DNA of 64,000 bases from Pseudonocardia sp. T1-2H (GCF_038039215.1 NZ_JBBPCL010000001.1:3906001-3970000); one strand, 5' to 3'. Numbered from the stretch's first letter, positions 1 through 9,429 are shown. Made by a program: numbers and translations. The notes: a model not told the origin generated them from the sequence alone.

Positions 1-3000
1 CACGCCCTTCGGCCGCCCCGTGGAACCCGAGGTGTAGATCAGGTACGCGGCGTCGTCGGGGTGCACGGCGGGCTCGTCCACGGTCCCGGTCTCGTCCGTG
101 ACCAGCAGCGCCGCCGGACCGGCGGGCACCCGTCCGGCGGCCTCCGCGGTGGTGACCACCGTGTCCACCCCGGCGTCGGCGATCATGAACGCGAGCCGCT
201 CGGCGGGATAGTCCAGGTCCAGCGGCAGGTACGCGGCCCCGGAGCGGAGCACGCCGAGCAGGGCGACCATCAGCTCCGCGGAGCGCGGCACCGCCACCCC
301 GACGACGGACCCGGGGCCGGCTCCGCGCTCCCGCAGCCGGCGGGCCAGGGCCCCGGCGCGGCCGTCGAGCTCGGCGTAGGTGAGGGTGCACCCGTCGGCC
401 ACGACCGCGGTGGCCCCCGGGGTGCGGGCGACCTGGGCGGCGATCCGCGCGGTCAAGGTCGTGACCGGTACCGGGTGATCCGTGTCCCCGGCCGGCTCCG
501 GCCCGTCCCGCAGCGGGATCGACGCGACCGGCGCCGCGAGGTCGTCGGCGAGTGCCGTCAGCGTGCGCCGCAGCTGCGCGACGACGATCTCCGCCGCCTC
601 GGCGGACACCCGCGCGGCGTCGTGCTTGAGCGTGAACTCCAGCTCCCGCCCGGTCGAGGCGATCAGCGCGATCGGATAGTGCACGGCGTCGACGACGTCG
701 ATCCGCACACCGGACGGACGCCGGTAGTTCTCCACGACCAGCAGCGAGTCGAACAGCTCCGGCAGCCCGGCGGCGCGCTGGACGTCACCGAGCCGGACCT
801 GCTGGTGGTCGAGCAGCGCCGTCCGGGTGTCCTGGGTGCGGCGCAGGACCGTGGCCAGGGACTCCTGCGGCGCCCACCGCATCCGCGTGGGCAGGGTCGC
901 GATGAACAGACCGACCGCGTCCTCCAGGCCGGCGACCGCCGCGTCGCGGCCGGAGACGGTGCTGCCGAACACGACGTCCGGGCTGCCGGTCAGCCGGCCG
1001 AGCAGCAGGCCCCACGCCCCGTGCAGCAGAGTCCCGAGGGTCAGCCCGTGCTCCCGGGCGCGCGCGAGCAGCGCCGAGGTGGTGCGCTCGTCGAGGGTGA
1101 ACCGGACCTGCTCGTGCGGCCGGAACCCCGGTTCGGCGATCGCGGACGGCGCCGCGAAGGCGTCGGCGAGCCGGGTCGGCTCGTCCAGCCCGGCGAGCGC
1201 GGCGCGCCACGCCTCCTGCGCGGCCGCCTCGTCCCGGCGGGCGAGCGCGGCGAACCAGGCGCGGTGCCGCCCCAGGGGGTCGCCGCCGGCCGGGGTGCCG
1301 CCGAGGATCTCGTCCACGAGGAGCGCGACGGACCAGCCGTCGAGGACGATGTGCTGGAAGGTGAGGATCAGCCGGGCCCGGTCGGGGCCGAGCCGCAGCA
1401 GCGCCACCCGCAGCAGCGGCGGCCGGGCGAGGTCGAACGGCTCGGCGCGCTGTGCGGCGACCGCGGCGTCGACCTGGGGCTCGGTCACGTCCAGCACGGT
1501 CCACGGCAGCTCGACGTGCGCCGCTACGGCCTGCACCACAGCACCGTCGGCCCGCTGCACGAACCCGGCCCGCAGCTGCGGGTGCCGGTCCAGCGCCGCC
1601 TGCGCCGCGGCCCGCAACGCGGCCTGGTCGACCGGCCCGCGCAGGTCCAGGACCTCCTGGAGGGTGTAGACGTCCGCCGCGCCTTCACCGAGGGCGGAGT
1701 GGAAGAAGAAGCCCTCCTGCAGCGGCGACACCGGCCAGACGTCCGCGATCTCCCCGATCGCGGCGAGGGCCTCCCGCGCGGTGGCGTCCAGCTCGGCCAG
1801 CGGGCCGTCCGGGACCTTCACCGCCGTCTCGCGCAGGGTCACCACCGGAGCCAGCTCGGCCGCGGTCCGGTGCGTGAACAGCTGCCGCGGTGTGACGACC
1901 AGCCCCGCCGCGCGCGCCCGGACGACGAGCCGGATCGAGACGATGCTGTCCCCGCCGAGCGCGAAGAAGTCGTCGTCGACGCCGATCCCCGGCACCTCCA
2001 GGACCTCGGCGAACAGCGTGCACAGCAGCTCCTCGCGCGGGGTGCGCGGCGGCCGCCCGCCGACCTGCGCCGCGAGGTCCGGGACGGGCAGGGCGTTGCG
2101 GTCGATCTTGCCGTTGGGCATCAGCGGGAGCGCCGGCAGCGGGACGACGGCGGCGGGGACCATGTACTCCGGCAACCGCTCCCGCAGGTGCTCGCGCACG
2201 GAGCCGACGAGCGCGGCGACATCGCGGAACGGGGCCGGCCGGTTCGTAAGGTCCTCGGGGCGCGCGGTCACCGACGGCAGGTGGACGGGCCCGGCGTCCA
2301 CGCCGTCCCGGGTGAGGAGCAGGTCGAACTCCCCGGCCGTCCCGCCGGCCGTCCAGGCCGCGGCGCTGCGGTAGCCCGCCTCGTCCGCGACCCGCGCCAC
2401 CGCCTCCGGGTCGATCCCGCGCTCCTGCGGCGCCGGGCCGCCGTCGATCGCGGCGAGCGCCGCGAGGTCGTCGGCGAGCCGGGCGTTGGGGATCGCACGT
2501 AGGCGCAGCGCGGCCGGGCGATCGCGACGCAGGTGCTCGGCCAGGTCGTGGGAGGTCCAGCCGGCGGGCCAGGTGAGCTGCGCGGCCTCGATTCCCGGCG
2601 CCCGTTCCCCGGCTCGCAGGACCACGTCGTAGCGGTACCGGCTCAGCTCGTCGTGCGCCGTGGCCCGCTTGAGCCGCAGGTCCACCGACCCCAGCTCGGG
2701 GATCGCCGCCGCGGCGGCCGCGAAGAAGTCCGGCTCGCAGAGCAGTTCGCCCTCCCACGCGGCCGACGCGTCGACGGCCCCCCGCACCGCCTGCGGATCG
2801 GACGTTCCGGCGCGGGCGGTCTCCACCCCGGCCCGGAACGTGCGGAGCAGGCCGGCGTGCCGGACGTCGCCGACGAGGATCGCGCCCCCGGGCGCGAGCA
2901 GCCGCGCGGCCTGGCGCAGCACGTCGAGCAGGTACTCCGGACCCGGGAAGTACTGGGCCACGGAGTTGATCACGATCGTGTCGAAGGGGCCCTCGTCCGC

Positions 3001-4785
3001 GAGGCCGGCCAACTCGTGCGCCGCGCGGGCGTCGAGGACCACCCGGCCGTCGAGCCGGGGGTCCGCAGCGACCCGCCGACGCAGCGCCGCGACGGCCTCC
3101 TCGGACAGGTCGAACCCGCGGTAGAGCGAGCAGCCCGGGGCGAGCTCGGTGAGCAGCAGCCCGCTCCCCACCCCGATCTCCAGCAGCCGGTCCGGGCCGA
3201 GCTCGCGGATCCGGGAGACCGTGGCGTCCCGCCAGGCCCGCATGTCCTCGCGCGGGATCGGGGCGCCGTCGTAGGTGGAGTTCCAGCCCGCGAAGCCGTC
3301 CTCGAAGGCCCCGTTCTCGAACTTCCCGGCCTCGTCGTCGGCGGAGGTGGCGCCGTAGAGCAGCTCGTGCAGCTCCTTCCACGCCGCCACCTGCTCCGGC
3401 GTGCTCGACCCCAGCTCCGGCACCACGTACGCGGCCAGCCGCCGGTCCCCCGGCGCGATCTCCCGGACCTGCACCGTCGCCTGCGCGACGCCCGGATGCG
3501 TGGCGAGCACGGACTCGATCTCCCCCGGCTCGATCCGGTACCCGCGGATCTTCACCTGGTCGTCGACCCGGCCGAGGAAGTCCAGGCTCCCGTCCGCGAG
3601 ACGCCGGACGAGGTCCCCGGTCCGGTAGAGCCGCTCGCCGGGCGCACCGGACGGGTCCGCCACGAAGCGCTCCGCCGTCAGGCCCGGACGTCCCAGGTAG
3701 CCCCGGGCCAGCCCCGGCCCCCCGAGGTAGAGCTCGCCCTCGGTGGCGGGCTGCAGCCGCTCGTCGAGGACGTGCGCCGAGGTCAGCGGGTCCGGCACGC
3801 CGATCGGGACCGACGTGCCGTGCAGCCGGTCCGGGTGGCTCTCGCCGAGCGTGGAGTTCACGGTGGCCTCGGTGGGCCCGTAGGCGTTGAACATCCGCCT
3901 GCCCCGCCCCCACCGCGCCACCAGCTCCGGCGACACCCGTTCGGTCCCGGCGAGCAGGGTCGCCGGCGGCAGCGTGAGGTCCGGTGGCATCGCGGCGAGC
4001 AGCGCGGGCGGCAGGATCATGTGCGTGACGCCCTGGGCGTGCGCGTACTCCGCCAGCTCGGGTCCCGGCACCCGCCGCTGCGCGGGCACGACGACGAGCC
4101 GCCCGCCGGACAGCAGCGCCTGGCAGAGATCCCAGAAGGCGACGTCGAAGCTCGGCGAGGCGAACTGCAGGATCCGGCTCTCCGGCCCGACGCCCAGCCG
4201 CTCGGTCTGGGTGGCCACCAGGCCGGTGACGCCGCTGTGGGTCAGCACCACGCCCTTGGGCCGGCCCGTCGACCCCGAGGTGTAGATCAGGTACGCGGCC
4301 GAGCGGACGTCCAGGTCCGCAGGCGGCAGCGTGCCCGGCGCCGCGGCGATCTCCGCGGCGGTCGCCGGGTCGTCGAGCAGCAGGGCCGGCACGGCCTGCT
4401 CGCCGAGGACTCCGCACACCGTGACGACGACGGCGGGGGTCGCGTCCTCGAGCATGAAGGCCAGGCGCTGCGCGGGGTAGTCCGGGTCCAGCGGCAGGTA
4501 CGCCGCGCCCGCCCGGAGCACCGCGACCTGTCCGACGACCATGTCCACCGACCGCGGCAGCGCCAGCGCGACCACGGTCTCCGGGCCCGCACCCCGCTCG
4601 CGGAGGACGTGGGCGAGCCGGGCCGAGCGGGCGTCGAGCTCGGCGTAGGTGAGCCGCTCCTCCTCCAGCACCACGGCCACCGCGTCCGGGGCGCGCCGGA
4701 CCTGCTCGGCGAACAGCTCGGGCCAGGTGCGCAGGTCGTCGACGGGACCGGCCGACAGGGGGCGGGACATCTCGCTCTGGGTCAC
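1..4785 (-). CDS. Nonribosomal peptide synthetase, A-nMT-T-C-A (partial), siderophore type
   Basis: Large modular synthetase whose 3' end lies beyond the left edge of the window. Domain order from the GTG start at 4785 is: adenylation (SGSTGRPKG near residue 170, core a8 GYRIEPGEIE near 420), then a SAM-dependent N-methyltransferase inserted before core a10 (motif I LLEIGVGSG near 538), then core a10 NGKIDRNALP near 892, a carrier domain (GGDSI near 946), a condensation domain (HIVLDGWS near 1147) and a second adenylation domain that reaches SGSTGRPKG at the window edge. There is no N-terminal condensation domain, so the first module probably loads and N-methylates the first amino acid. GGGAG lies 4 bases before GTG 4785; ATG 4770 is an alternative start. 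It follows mbtH and the ornithine monooxygenase, so a hydroxamate siderophore with an N-methylated residue is inferred. The substrates are not assigned. Confidence 0.93.
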   Translation of the reverse strand, partial: MTQSEMSRPLSAGPVDDLRTWPELFAEQVRRAPDAVAVVLEEERLTYAELDARSARLAHVLRERGAGPETVVALALPRSVDMVVGQVAVLRAGAAYLPLDPDYPAQRLAFMLEDATPAVVVTVCGVLGEQAVPALLLDDPATAAEIAAAPGTLPPADLDVRSAAYLIYTSGSTGRPKGVVLTHSGVTGLVATQTERLGVGPESRILQFASPSFDVAFWDLCQALLSGGRLVVVPAQRRVPGPELAEYAHAQGVTHMILPPALLAAMPPDLTLPPATLLAGTERVSPELVARWGRGRRMFNAYGPTEATVNSTLGESHPDRLHGTSVPIGVPDPLTSAHVLDERLQPATEGELYLGGPGLARGYLGRPGLTAERFVADPSGAPGERLYRTGDLVRRLADGSLDFLGRVDDQVKIRGYRIEPGEIESVLATHPGVAQATVQVREIAPGDRRLAAYVVPELGSSTPEQVAAWKELHELLYGATSADDEAGKFENGAFEDGFAGWNSTYDGAPIPREDMRAWRDATVSRIRELGPDRLLEIGVGSGLLLTELAPGCSLYRGFDLSEEAVAALRRRVAADPRLDGRVVLDARAAHELAGLADEGPFDTIVINSVAQYFPGPEYLLDVLRQAARLLAPGGAILVGDVRHAGLLRTFRAGVETARAGTSDPQAVRGAVDASAAWEGELLCEPDFFAAAAAAIPELGSVDLRLKRATAHDELSRYRYDVVLRAGERAPGIEAAQLTWPAGWTSHDLAEHLRRDRPAALRLRAIPNARLADDLAALAAIDGGPAPQERGIDPEAVARVADEAGYRSAAAWTAGGTAGEFDLLLTRDGVDAGPVHLPSVTARPEDLTNRPAPFRDVAALVGSVREHLRERLPEYMVPAAVVPLPALPLMPNGKIDRNALPVPDLAAQVGGRPPRTPREELLCTLFAEVLEVPGIGVDDDFFALGGDSIVSIRLVVRARAAGLVVTPRQLFTHRTAAELAPVVTLRETAVKVPDGPLAELDATAREALAAIGEIADVWPVSPLQEGFFFHSALGEGAADVYTLQEVLDLRGPVDQAALRAAAQAALDRHPQLRAGFVQRADGAVVQAVAAHVELPWTVLDVTEPQVDAAVAAQRAEPFDLARPPLLRVALLRLGPDRARLILTFQHIVLDGWSVALLVDEILGGTPAGGDPLGRHRAWFAALARRDEAAAQEAWRAALAGLDEPTRLADAFAAPSAIAEPGFRPHEQVRFTLDERTTSALLARAREHGLTLGTLLHGAWGLLLGRLTGSPDVVFGSTVSGRDAAVAGLEDAVGLFIATLPTRMRWAPQESLATVLRRTQDTRTALLDHQQVRLGDVQRAAGLPELFDSLLVVENYRRPSGVRIDVVDAVHYPIALIASTGRELEFTLKHDAARVSAEAAEIVVAQLRRTLTALADDLAAPVASIPLRDGPEPAGDTDHPVPVTTLTARIAAQVARTPGATAVVADGCTLTYAELDGRAGALARRLRERGAGPGSVVGVAVPRSAELMVALLGVLRSGAAYLPLDLDYPAERLAFMIADAGVDTVVTTAEAAGRVPAGPAALLVTDETGTVDEPAVHPDDAAYLIYTSGSTGRPKGV

Positions 4786-4848
4786 AGTTCTCCCACCGCG
4801 CGGCCGCCGGGCCCGCGGTTCTCGATCGAAGAGGATGGGCCGGGTGGG

Positions 4849-5061
4849 CTAGCGGCTCGAACGCTCGACCAGGCTGCGGGGACGGAGGTCCGTCCAGTTC
4901 GCCTCGACGTGCTCGAGGCACTCCGCCCGGCTCGCCGGGCCGTGCGCGACGGTCCAGCCCGCCGGCACGTCGACGAACGTGGGCCAGAGCGAGTACTGGC
5001 CCTCGTCGTTGACCAGCGCGTGGAACGTGCCGTTCTCGTCGTCGAAGGGGTTCGTGGACAC
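4849..5061 (-). CDS. mbtH: MbtH-family NRPS partner protein
   Basis: A 70-residue protein of the MbtH family, which binds adenylation domains and is often needed for their folding or activity. The family signature is complete: an N-terminal NPFDD, then the asparagine/glutamate/glutamine SLWP segment, PAGW about seven residues later, and near the C terminus ANWTDLRP with the conserved tryptophan, threonine, aspartate and arginine-proline. It lies 63 bases upstream of the NRPS start and 42 bases downstream of the ornithine monooxygenase, all on one strand, so it is almost certainly co-transcribed and serves the adjacent synthetase. Length and motif spacing are normal for the family. Confidence 0.96.
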   Translation of the reverse strand: MSTNPFDDENGTFHALVNDEGQYSLWPTFVDVPAGWTVAHGPASRAECLEHVEANWTDLRPRSLVERSSR

Positions 5062-5103
5062 AGGGGTCTCCCGGGGTCGTGCCTGCAGGGGGTGGGGGCG
5101 GGC

Positions 5104-6507
5104 TCAGCGGGCGGTGGTGGCCACCGGGTCCGCCGGCGCCTCGCCGTGGATCGGCTCGGCGGGCCCGGCGTCCGGCACGAGCGCGCCGGTCAGGGAGTCG
5201 ACGATCTCCCCCGAGCGGGCGGCGACCGTGGACAGCAGCGTCGAGGTGATGCCGTGGGTGTGCTCGGTGGCGCCCTGGACGTAGATCCCGGCGGCGAGCG
5301 GGGCGGGGCCGCGGGTGGCGATCCGGTAGTCCCGCAGCACCCGCAGCCGGCCGGCCTCGTCCCGGGCGCACGCGCCGGCCAGCGCCGGGTCGAGCAACCA
5401 GAGGGGGTCGCTGGAGCGGTAGCCCGTCGCGTACACGACGACGTCCGCCGCCAGCACCTCGCGGGAGCCGTCGATCAGGGACTCGACGGCAAGTTCGACG
5501 CGGTCCCCCATGTCGACCACGTCCGCCACCCGGGACACGTTGTGGAACTGCAGGCGCTCCCGGCCCGCGACCCGCTCGTGGTAGTGCCGGCGGTACAGCT
5601 CCTCGATCAGCTCCGGGTCGACCACGGAGTAGTTCGTGTTGCCGTGGTAACCCATGATCCTCTGCTTGACGTCCGCGGGGGCGTCGTAGAAGTCGTCGAC
5701 GGCGGACGGGTCGAAGATCCGGTTCGCGAACGCGCTGTCGTCCGCCGGGCTGTAGCCGTAGCGGGCGAACACCGCGCAGACCTCGGCGTCCGGGAACGTG
5801 CGGTGCAGGTAGTCGACCGTCTCGGCCGCGCTCTGCCCCGCGCCGACCACCGCGAACCGCCTCGGGGTGGTCCCGGCGAGCTCGGGGATGCGGGTCAGCA
5901 GGTCCCGGTTGTGCCAGACGCGCCGGCCCAGGACCGCCTCGCGCGGCACGTTCGGGGTCAGGCCGGTCGCGAGGACGACGTTGCGGGCACGGACCCGGAC
6001 CGGCGCGCCGTCCGCGCGGCTCGCGACGACCTCGACCAGGCCGACCGGCTCCCCGGCGGCCACGCGGACCGGTACCACCTCGGTGACCTCGGCGCCGTAG
6101 TGCACCCGCTCGGTGAAGCTGCCCGCGGCCCACTCGAGGTAGTCGTGGAACTCCAGGCGGGTGGGGAACACGCTGCCGTAGTTGATGAAGTCGACCAGCC
6201 GGTCGCGGGCGTGCAGGTAGGACAGGAAGCTGAACCGGCTCGTGGGGTTGCGCAGCGTGGCCAGGTCCTTGAGGAAGGAGATCTGCATGGTGGCGTCCTC
6301 GAGCAGCATGCCGCGGTGCCAGCCGAAGCGCTCCTGCCGCTCGACGAAGCGGTACGTGAGCCGCGCGCCCTCCCCGACGGAGGCGTTGTGCTCCTCGATC
6401 GCGACGGCCAGCGCGAGGTTCGACGGCCCGAACCCGATGCCCACGACGTCCACCTCTTCGATCCCGGGGGCGTTCCCGGACGTGCGCTCGGTGTGCGGCT
6501 CGCTCAT
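5104..6507 (-). CDS. L-ornithine N5-monooxygenase (siderophore hydroxylase)
   Basis: Flavin N-hydroxylating monooxygenase (SidA/PvdA/CchB family) that makes N5-hydroxyornithine for hydroxamate siderophores with FAD, NADPH and O2. The 467 residues show the FAD motif GIGFGPSNLALA near residue 23, a central NADPH-binding GAGQSAAE, and the C-terminal ATGYRSS of this family. A lysine N6-hydroxylase cannot be excluded by eye, but the NRPS context favours ornithine. ATG 6507 is preferred because GAGAGG lies six bases upstream; ATG 6511-6513 directly abuts that ribosome site, and a longer open frame to 7104 runs through the neighbouring gene. It is first in the operon with mbtH and the NRPS, and an iron box lies about 50 bases upstream, predicting repression when iron is plentiful. 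Confidence 0.93.
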   Translation of the reverse strand: MSEPHTERTSGNAPGIEEVDVVGIGFGPSNLALAVAIEEHNASVGEGARLTYRFVERQERFGWHRGMLLEDATMQISFLKDLATLRNPTSRFSFLSYLHARDRLVDFINYGSVFPTRLEFHDYLEWAAGSFTERVHYGAEVTEVVPVRVAAGEPVGLVEVVASRADGAPVRVRARNVVLATGLTPNVPREAVLGRRVWHNRDLLTRIPELAGTTPRRFAVVGAGQSAAETVDYLHRTFPDAEVCAVFARYGYSPADDSAFANRIFDPSAVDDFYDAPADVKQRIMGYHGNTNYSVVDPELIEELYRRHYHERVAGRERLQFHNVSRVADVVDMGDRVELAVESLIDGSREVLAADVVVYATGYRSSDPLWLLDPALAGACARDEAGRLRVLRDYRIATRGPAPLAAGIYVQGATEHTHGITSTLLSTVAARSGEIVDSLTGALVPDAGPAEPIHGEAPADPVATTAR

Positions 6508-6556
6508 CGTCATCCTCTCGGCACCCCCGACGGGGTACGGGTCATGGCAGCTCGAC

Positions 6557-6575
6557 TCAGGGCAGGCTAACCAAT
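6557..6575. promoter_or_regulatory. IdeR/DmdR-like iron box
   Basis: A 19-base site centred on GGCTAACC (6565-6572) matches about 14 of 19 positions of the actinobacterial iron-repressor consensus TTAGGTTAGGCTAACCTAA, by my alignment. It sits 50 bases upstream of the ornithine monooxygenase start, where a repressor would block the siderophore operon in iron-replete cells. The match was counted by eye and binding is inferred. Confidence 0.72.
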
Positions 6576-6746
6576 GGTGAGGATGGACTACGCCACCGGG
6601 AGGGTGATCTTCACGCGGCTGCGGGCGGCCGGGTGCCGCGCGAGACGCGGCCGAACGGTGGAAAGCGGGATCACTCCTGGTGACAGGAGCGCCACGATGG
6701 CAGGATGACCGGCCCGCTGCGGACGGCGTGGACGAGCAGGGCCGGA

Positions 6747-7388
6747 TCAGCGGGCGGCGGCGGGCCCGTCGAGCAGGGTGCGGGCGAGCCCCTGCCACTG
6801 CGCGACCATCGGGTCCGTCGCGGGGTCCCGGGGGTCGAACGTGTAGGTCATGGCGGTGCCGCGCATGCTCGTGAACAACAGGTCCCGCAGGCGGGTGAAC
6901 CCGGGGCGGGAGGCGAGCTCGTCGCCGAACATCCGGGTCATCGAGGCGCGGATCGCCGCGCCGAGGGTGCGTTCCTCGGGCCGCAGCGCGTCCGCGATCT
7001 CCGGGTTGGCACGGGCCGCGGTCCAGAGCTCGATAGCCGCCCAGAAGTGCGGCTCGGTGAAGCTCTCCCACAACGACTCGATCACCCGGTCCGCGCGCTG
7101 CCACACGTCGGTGGGCGGGTGGCCGTCGAGCAGCAGGGCGAGCCGATCCTCGGTGTCCTGCACGCGTTTGACGGCCAGGTGCTGCGCCGCCGCGACGAGC
7201 AGCAGGTCCCTCGACGGGAAGTGGTGCAGCAGCCGACCGCGCGAGACCCCGGCCCGGGCCTGGATGGTGAGCGTGGTCGCGCCGGAGTAGCCGCCCTCGA
7301 CGAGGGCGCTCACGGCGGCGTCCAGGATCCGGGTGCGGCTGTCGGAGGTGCGCTGCGCCCGGGTCCTGGGCTCGGTTCCCGAAGTCAT
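6747..7388 (-). CDS. TetR/AcrR-family transcriptional regulator
   Basis: A 213-residue one-component repressor. The N-terminal helix-turn-helix spans roughly residues 16-62 (TRILDAAVSALVEGGY, then GVSRGRLLHHFPSRDLLL), which is the typical TetR pattern. The remainder is a helical ligand-binding domain with no recognisable ligand signature. It is the last gene of a - strand run ADH, thiolase, hydroxyacyl-CoA dehydrogenase, acyl-CoA dehydrogenase, and starts 24 bases after the acyl-CoA dehydrogenase stop. It therefore probably senses an acyl-CoA and controls this beta-oxidation set. The ligand is an inference from position only. Confidence 0.9.
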   Translation of the reverse strand: MTSGTEPRTRAQRTSDSRTRILDAAVSALVEGGYSGATTLTIQARAGVSRGRLLHHFPSRDLLLVAAAQHLAVKRVQDTEDRLALLLDGHPPTDVWQRADRVIESLWESFTEPHFWAAIELWTAARANPEIADALRPEERTLGAAIRASMTRMFGDELASRPGFTRLRDLLFTSMRGTAMTYTFDPRDPATDPMVAQWQGLARTLLDGPAAAR

Positions 7389-7412
7389 GGGCTCCCTGAC
7401 CTCATGCGGTGA

Positions 7413-8561
7413 TCACAGGCCGAGACCACGGCCGATGACCTCCTTCATGATCTCGGTGGTGCCGCCGTAGATGCGGGTGATCCGGGCGTCGGCGTACGCC
7501 TTCGCGATCGGGTACTCGTTCATGTAGCCGTAGCCGCCGTGCAGCTGCAGGCACTTGTCGACGACCCGGCCCTGCAGCTCGGTGCACCAGTACTTCGCCT
7601 TGCTGGCGTCGACGGCGGTGAGTTCGCCGGCGTTCAGCGCACGGATGCAGTCGTCCACGTAGTGCTCGGCGATGTCGATCTCGGTGTCGAGCTCGGCGAG
7701 GACGAACCTCGAGTTCTGGAACGAGCCGATCGGCGAGCCGAAGGCCTTGCGCTCCTTGACGTAGTCCAGCGTCCAGCCGAGCGCGGCGCGGGACGCGGAG
7801 ACCCCGGCGACGGCGATGGAGAGGCGTTCCTGCGGCAGGTTGGTGACGAGCTGCGTGAAGCCCTTCCCCTCCTCGCCGAGCAGGTTCGCGACCGGGACCC
7901 GGACGTCGGTGAACGACAGCTCCGCGGTGTCCTGGGCGTGCTGGCCGAGCTTGTCGAGGTTGCGGCCCCGCTCGAAGCCCTCCATCCCGCGCTCGATCAC
8001 CAGCAGCGAGATGCCCTTGTGCTTCTGCGAAGGGTCGGTCTTCACCGCGGTGATCACAAGGTCGGAGTTGATCCCGTTGGTGATGAACGTCTTGGCGCCG
8101 TTGACGACGTAGTGGTCGCCCTCGCGGCGGGCCGTCGTCGACATCGAGGCGAGGTCGGAGCCGATGCCCGGCTCGGTCATCGCGATCGCGGTGATCAGCT
8201 CACCGGAGACGATGCCGGGCAACCAGCGCCGCTTCTGCTCCTCGGTGCAGTACGCGAGGAAGTAGGGCATGCAGATGTCGTTGTGCAGGGTCAGACCCAG
8301 CCCGGCCGCCGCCGCCCCGGAGCGCATGAGCTCCTCGGTGATCACGGCGTTGAACCGGAAGTCCCTGACCCCGCCGCCGCCGTACTCCTCCGGCACGTCG
8401 ATACCGAGGAAGCCGGACTTCCCGGCGGTCGCGAACAGCTCGCGCGGGACGATGCCGTCCTCCGCCCACCGGTCGTCGTGCGGCACGATCTCCTGCTCGA
8501 CGAACTTCCGGAAGGACTCCCGGAACGCGTCGTGGTCGCTCTCGTACAGGCTGCGCTTCAT
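7413..8561 (-). CDS. Acyl-CoA dehydrogenase (LCAD-like)
   Basis: FAD-dependent acyl-CoA dehydrogenase of 382 residues, catalysing the first alpha,beta-dehydrogenation step of fatty-acid beta-oxidation. It has the flavin/substrate motif TEPGIGSDL near residue 130 and the C-terminal GYGYMNEYPI. The C terminus reads IYGGTTEIM, so the glutamate found before GT in medium-chain enzymes is replaced. Instead NLPQERL in the middle of the protein supplies the glutamate used by long-chain and isovaleryl-type enzymes. Substrate chain length is not determined. It lies between the hydroxyacyl-CoA dehydrogenase and the TetR regulator on the same strand. Confidence 0.93.
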   Translation of the reverse strand: MKRSLYESDHDAFRESFRKFVEQEIVPHDDRWAEDGIVPRELFATAGKSGFLGIDVPEEYGGGGVRDFRFNAVITEELMRSGAAAAGLGLTLHNDICMPYFLAYCTEEQKRRWLPGIVSGELITAIAMTEPGIGSDLASMSTTARREGDHYVVNGAKTFITNGINSDLVITAVKTDPSQKHKGISLLVIERGMEGFERGRNLDKLGQHAQDTAELSFTDVRVPVANLLGEEGKGFTQLVTNLPQERLSIAVAGVSASRAALGWTLDYVKERKAFGSPIGSFQNSRFVLAELDTEIDIAEHYVDDCIRALNAGELTAVDASKAKYWCTELQGRVVDKCLQLHGGYGYMNEYPIAKAYADARITRIYGGTTEIMKEVIGRGLGL

Positions 8562-8603
8562 GGGAGTCCTTCCGGGTCGTCGGGCGGAGGGTGGGTGCGG
8601 CCG

Positions 8604-9356
8604 CTAGCGGGGCGCCATGCGGATGGCGCCGTCGAGCCGGATGACCTCACCGTTGAGCATCGGGTTGGCCACGATGTGCGCGGCCAGCGCGCCGTACTCC
8701 GACGGGCTTCCCAGGCGGGCCGGGTGCGGAACCTGCGCGCCCAGCGACGCCTTGGCCTCCTCCGGCAGGCCCGCCAGCAGCGGGGTGTCGAACAGGCCCG
8801 GCGCGATGGTGCAGACGCGGATCATGGCGTCGGCCAGGTCCCGCGCGATCGGCAGCGTCATGCCCACGACGCCGCCCTTCGACGCCGAGTAGGCCGCCTG
8901 CCCGATCTGCCCGTCGAACGCCGCGACCGACGCGGTGTTGACGATGACGCCGCGCTCGCCGTCGATCGGGTCCGCCTGCGCGATGCGCTCCGCGGCGAGC
9001 CGGATGACGTTGAACGTGCCGACCAGGTTGATCTGGATGATGCGGTTGAAGTCGGCGAGCGGGAACGGACCCTTCCTGCCGATCGTCTTGATCGCGTTGC
9101 CGGTGCCGGCGCAGTTGACCGCGACGCGCAGCGTGCCCAGCTCCGCCGCGACGTCCAGGGCCTCCTTGACGGAGTCCTCGCTGGTCACGTCGCCGGCGAC
9201 GAACCGGACCCGGTCGCCCAGCTTGTCCACTGCCTCGGAGTTCTTGAGGTCGAGGATGACGACGCTCGCGCCGGCGTCGAGCAGCTTCTCGGTGGTGGCC
9301 AGGCCGAGGCCCGAGGCCCCGCCGGTGACCAGCGCGACCGAACCGTTGATGTCCAT
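8604..9356 (-). CDS. SDR-type 3-hydroxyacyl-CoA dehydrogenase (type II)
   Basis: Short-chain dehydrogenase of 250 residues resembling the type II 3-hydroxyacyl-CoA dehydrogenase (HSD10) group, which oxidises 3-hydroxyacyl-CoA with NAD+. The Rossmann motif [11 protein letters not shown] is near residue 10, NCAGTG follows, and the catalytic YxxxK occurs as YSASKGG. ATG 9356 is chosen because it directly precedes the canonical [13 protein letters not shown] start; the frame stays open to 9428, but that stretch is part of the intergenic hairpin. It sits between the thiolase and the acyl-CoA dehydrogenase, giving three of the four beta-oxidation activities in a row. No enoyl-CoA hydratase is adjacent. 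Confidence 0.9.
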   Translation of the reverse strand: MDINGSVALVTGGASGLGLATTEKLLDAGASVVILDLKNSEAVDKLGDRVRFVAGDVTSEDSVKEALDVAAELGTLRVAVNCAGTGNAIKTIGRKGPFPLADFNRIIQINLVGTFNVIRLAAERIAQADPIDGERGVIVNTASVAAFDGQIGQAAYSASKGGVVGMTLPIARDLADAMIRVCTIAPGLFDTPLLAGLPEEAKASLGAQVPHPARLGSPSEYGALAAHIVANPMLNGEVIRLDGAIRMAPR

Positions 9357-9387
9357 CGGGGGAACGAACCTCCAGGTCACAGGGGGT

Positions 9388-9429
9388 TGTGCGCGTGAAA
9401 CCTCGCTAGAACGAGGTTTCACGCGCACA
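9388..9429. terminator. 42-base hairpin, CTAGAA loop (repeat family copy 1)
   Basis: Perfect inverted repeat with 18-base arms (9388-9405 and 9412-9429, left arm TGTGCGCGTGAAACCTCG) around the loop CTAGAA. It begins six bases after the thiolase stop and precedes the downstream SDR gene, so it can act as a terminator or an intercistronic stabiliser. It has the same geometry and loop as the hairpins at 17303 and 56487. There is no U-tract, which is common for actinobacterial terminators. Confidence 0.82.

Noticed and set aside
61..6570. Long open frames on the + strand opposite the NRPS and monooxygenase (for example 61-2502 and 2533-6570)
   Set aside because: Their translations are arginine/glycine/proline strings without domains, typical of antisense frames in GC-rich DNA, while the - strand gives clean NRPS and monooxygenase domains.
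5104..7104. A 666-residue version of the ornithine monooxygenase
   Set aside because: The extra N terminus would read antisense through the TetR gene and across the iron box; ATG 6507 has a good ribosome site and the family start.
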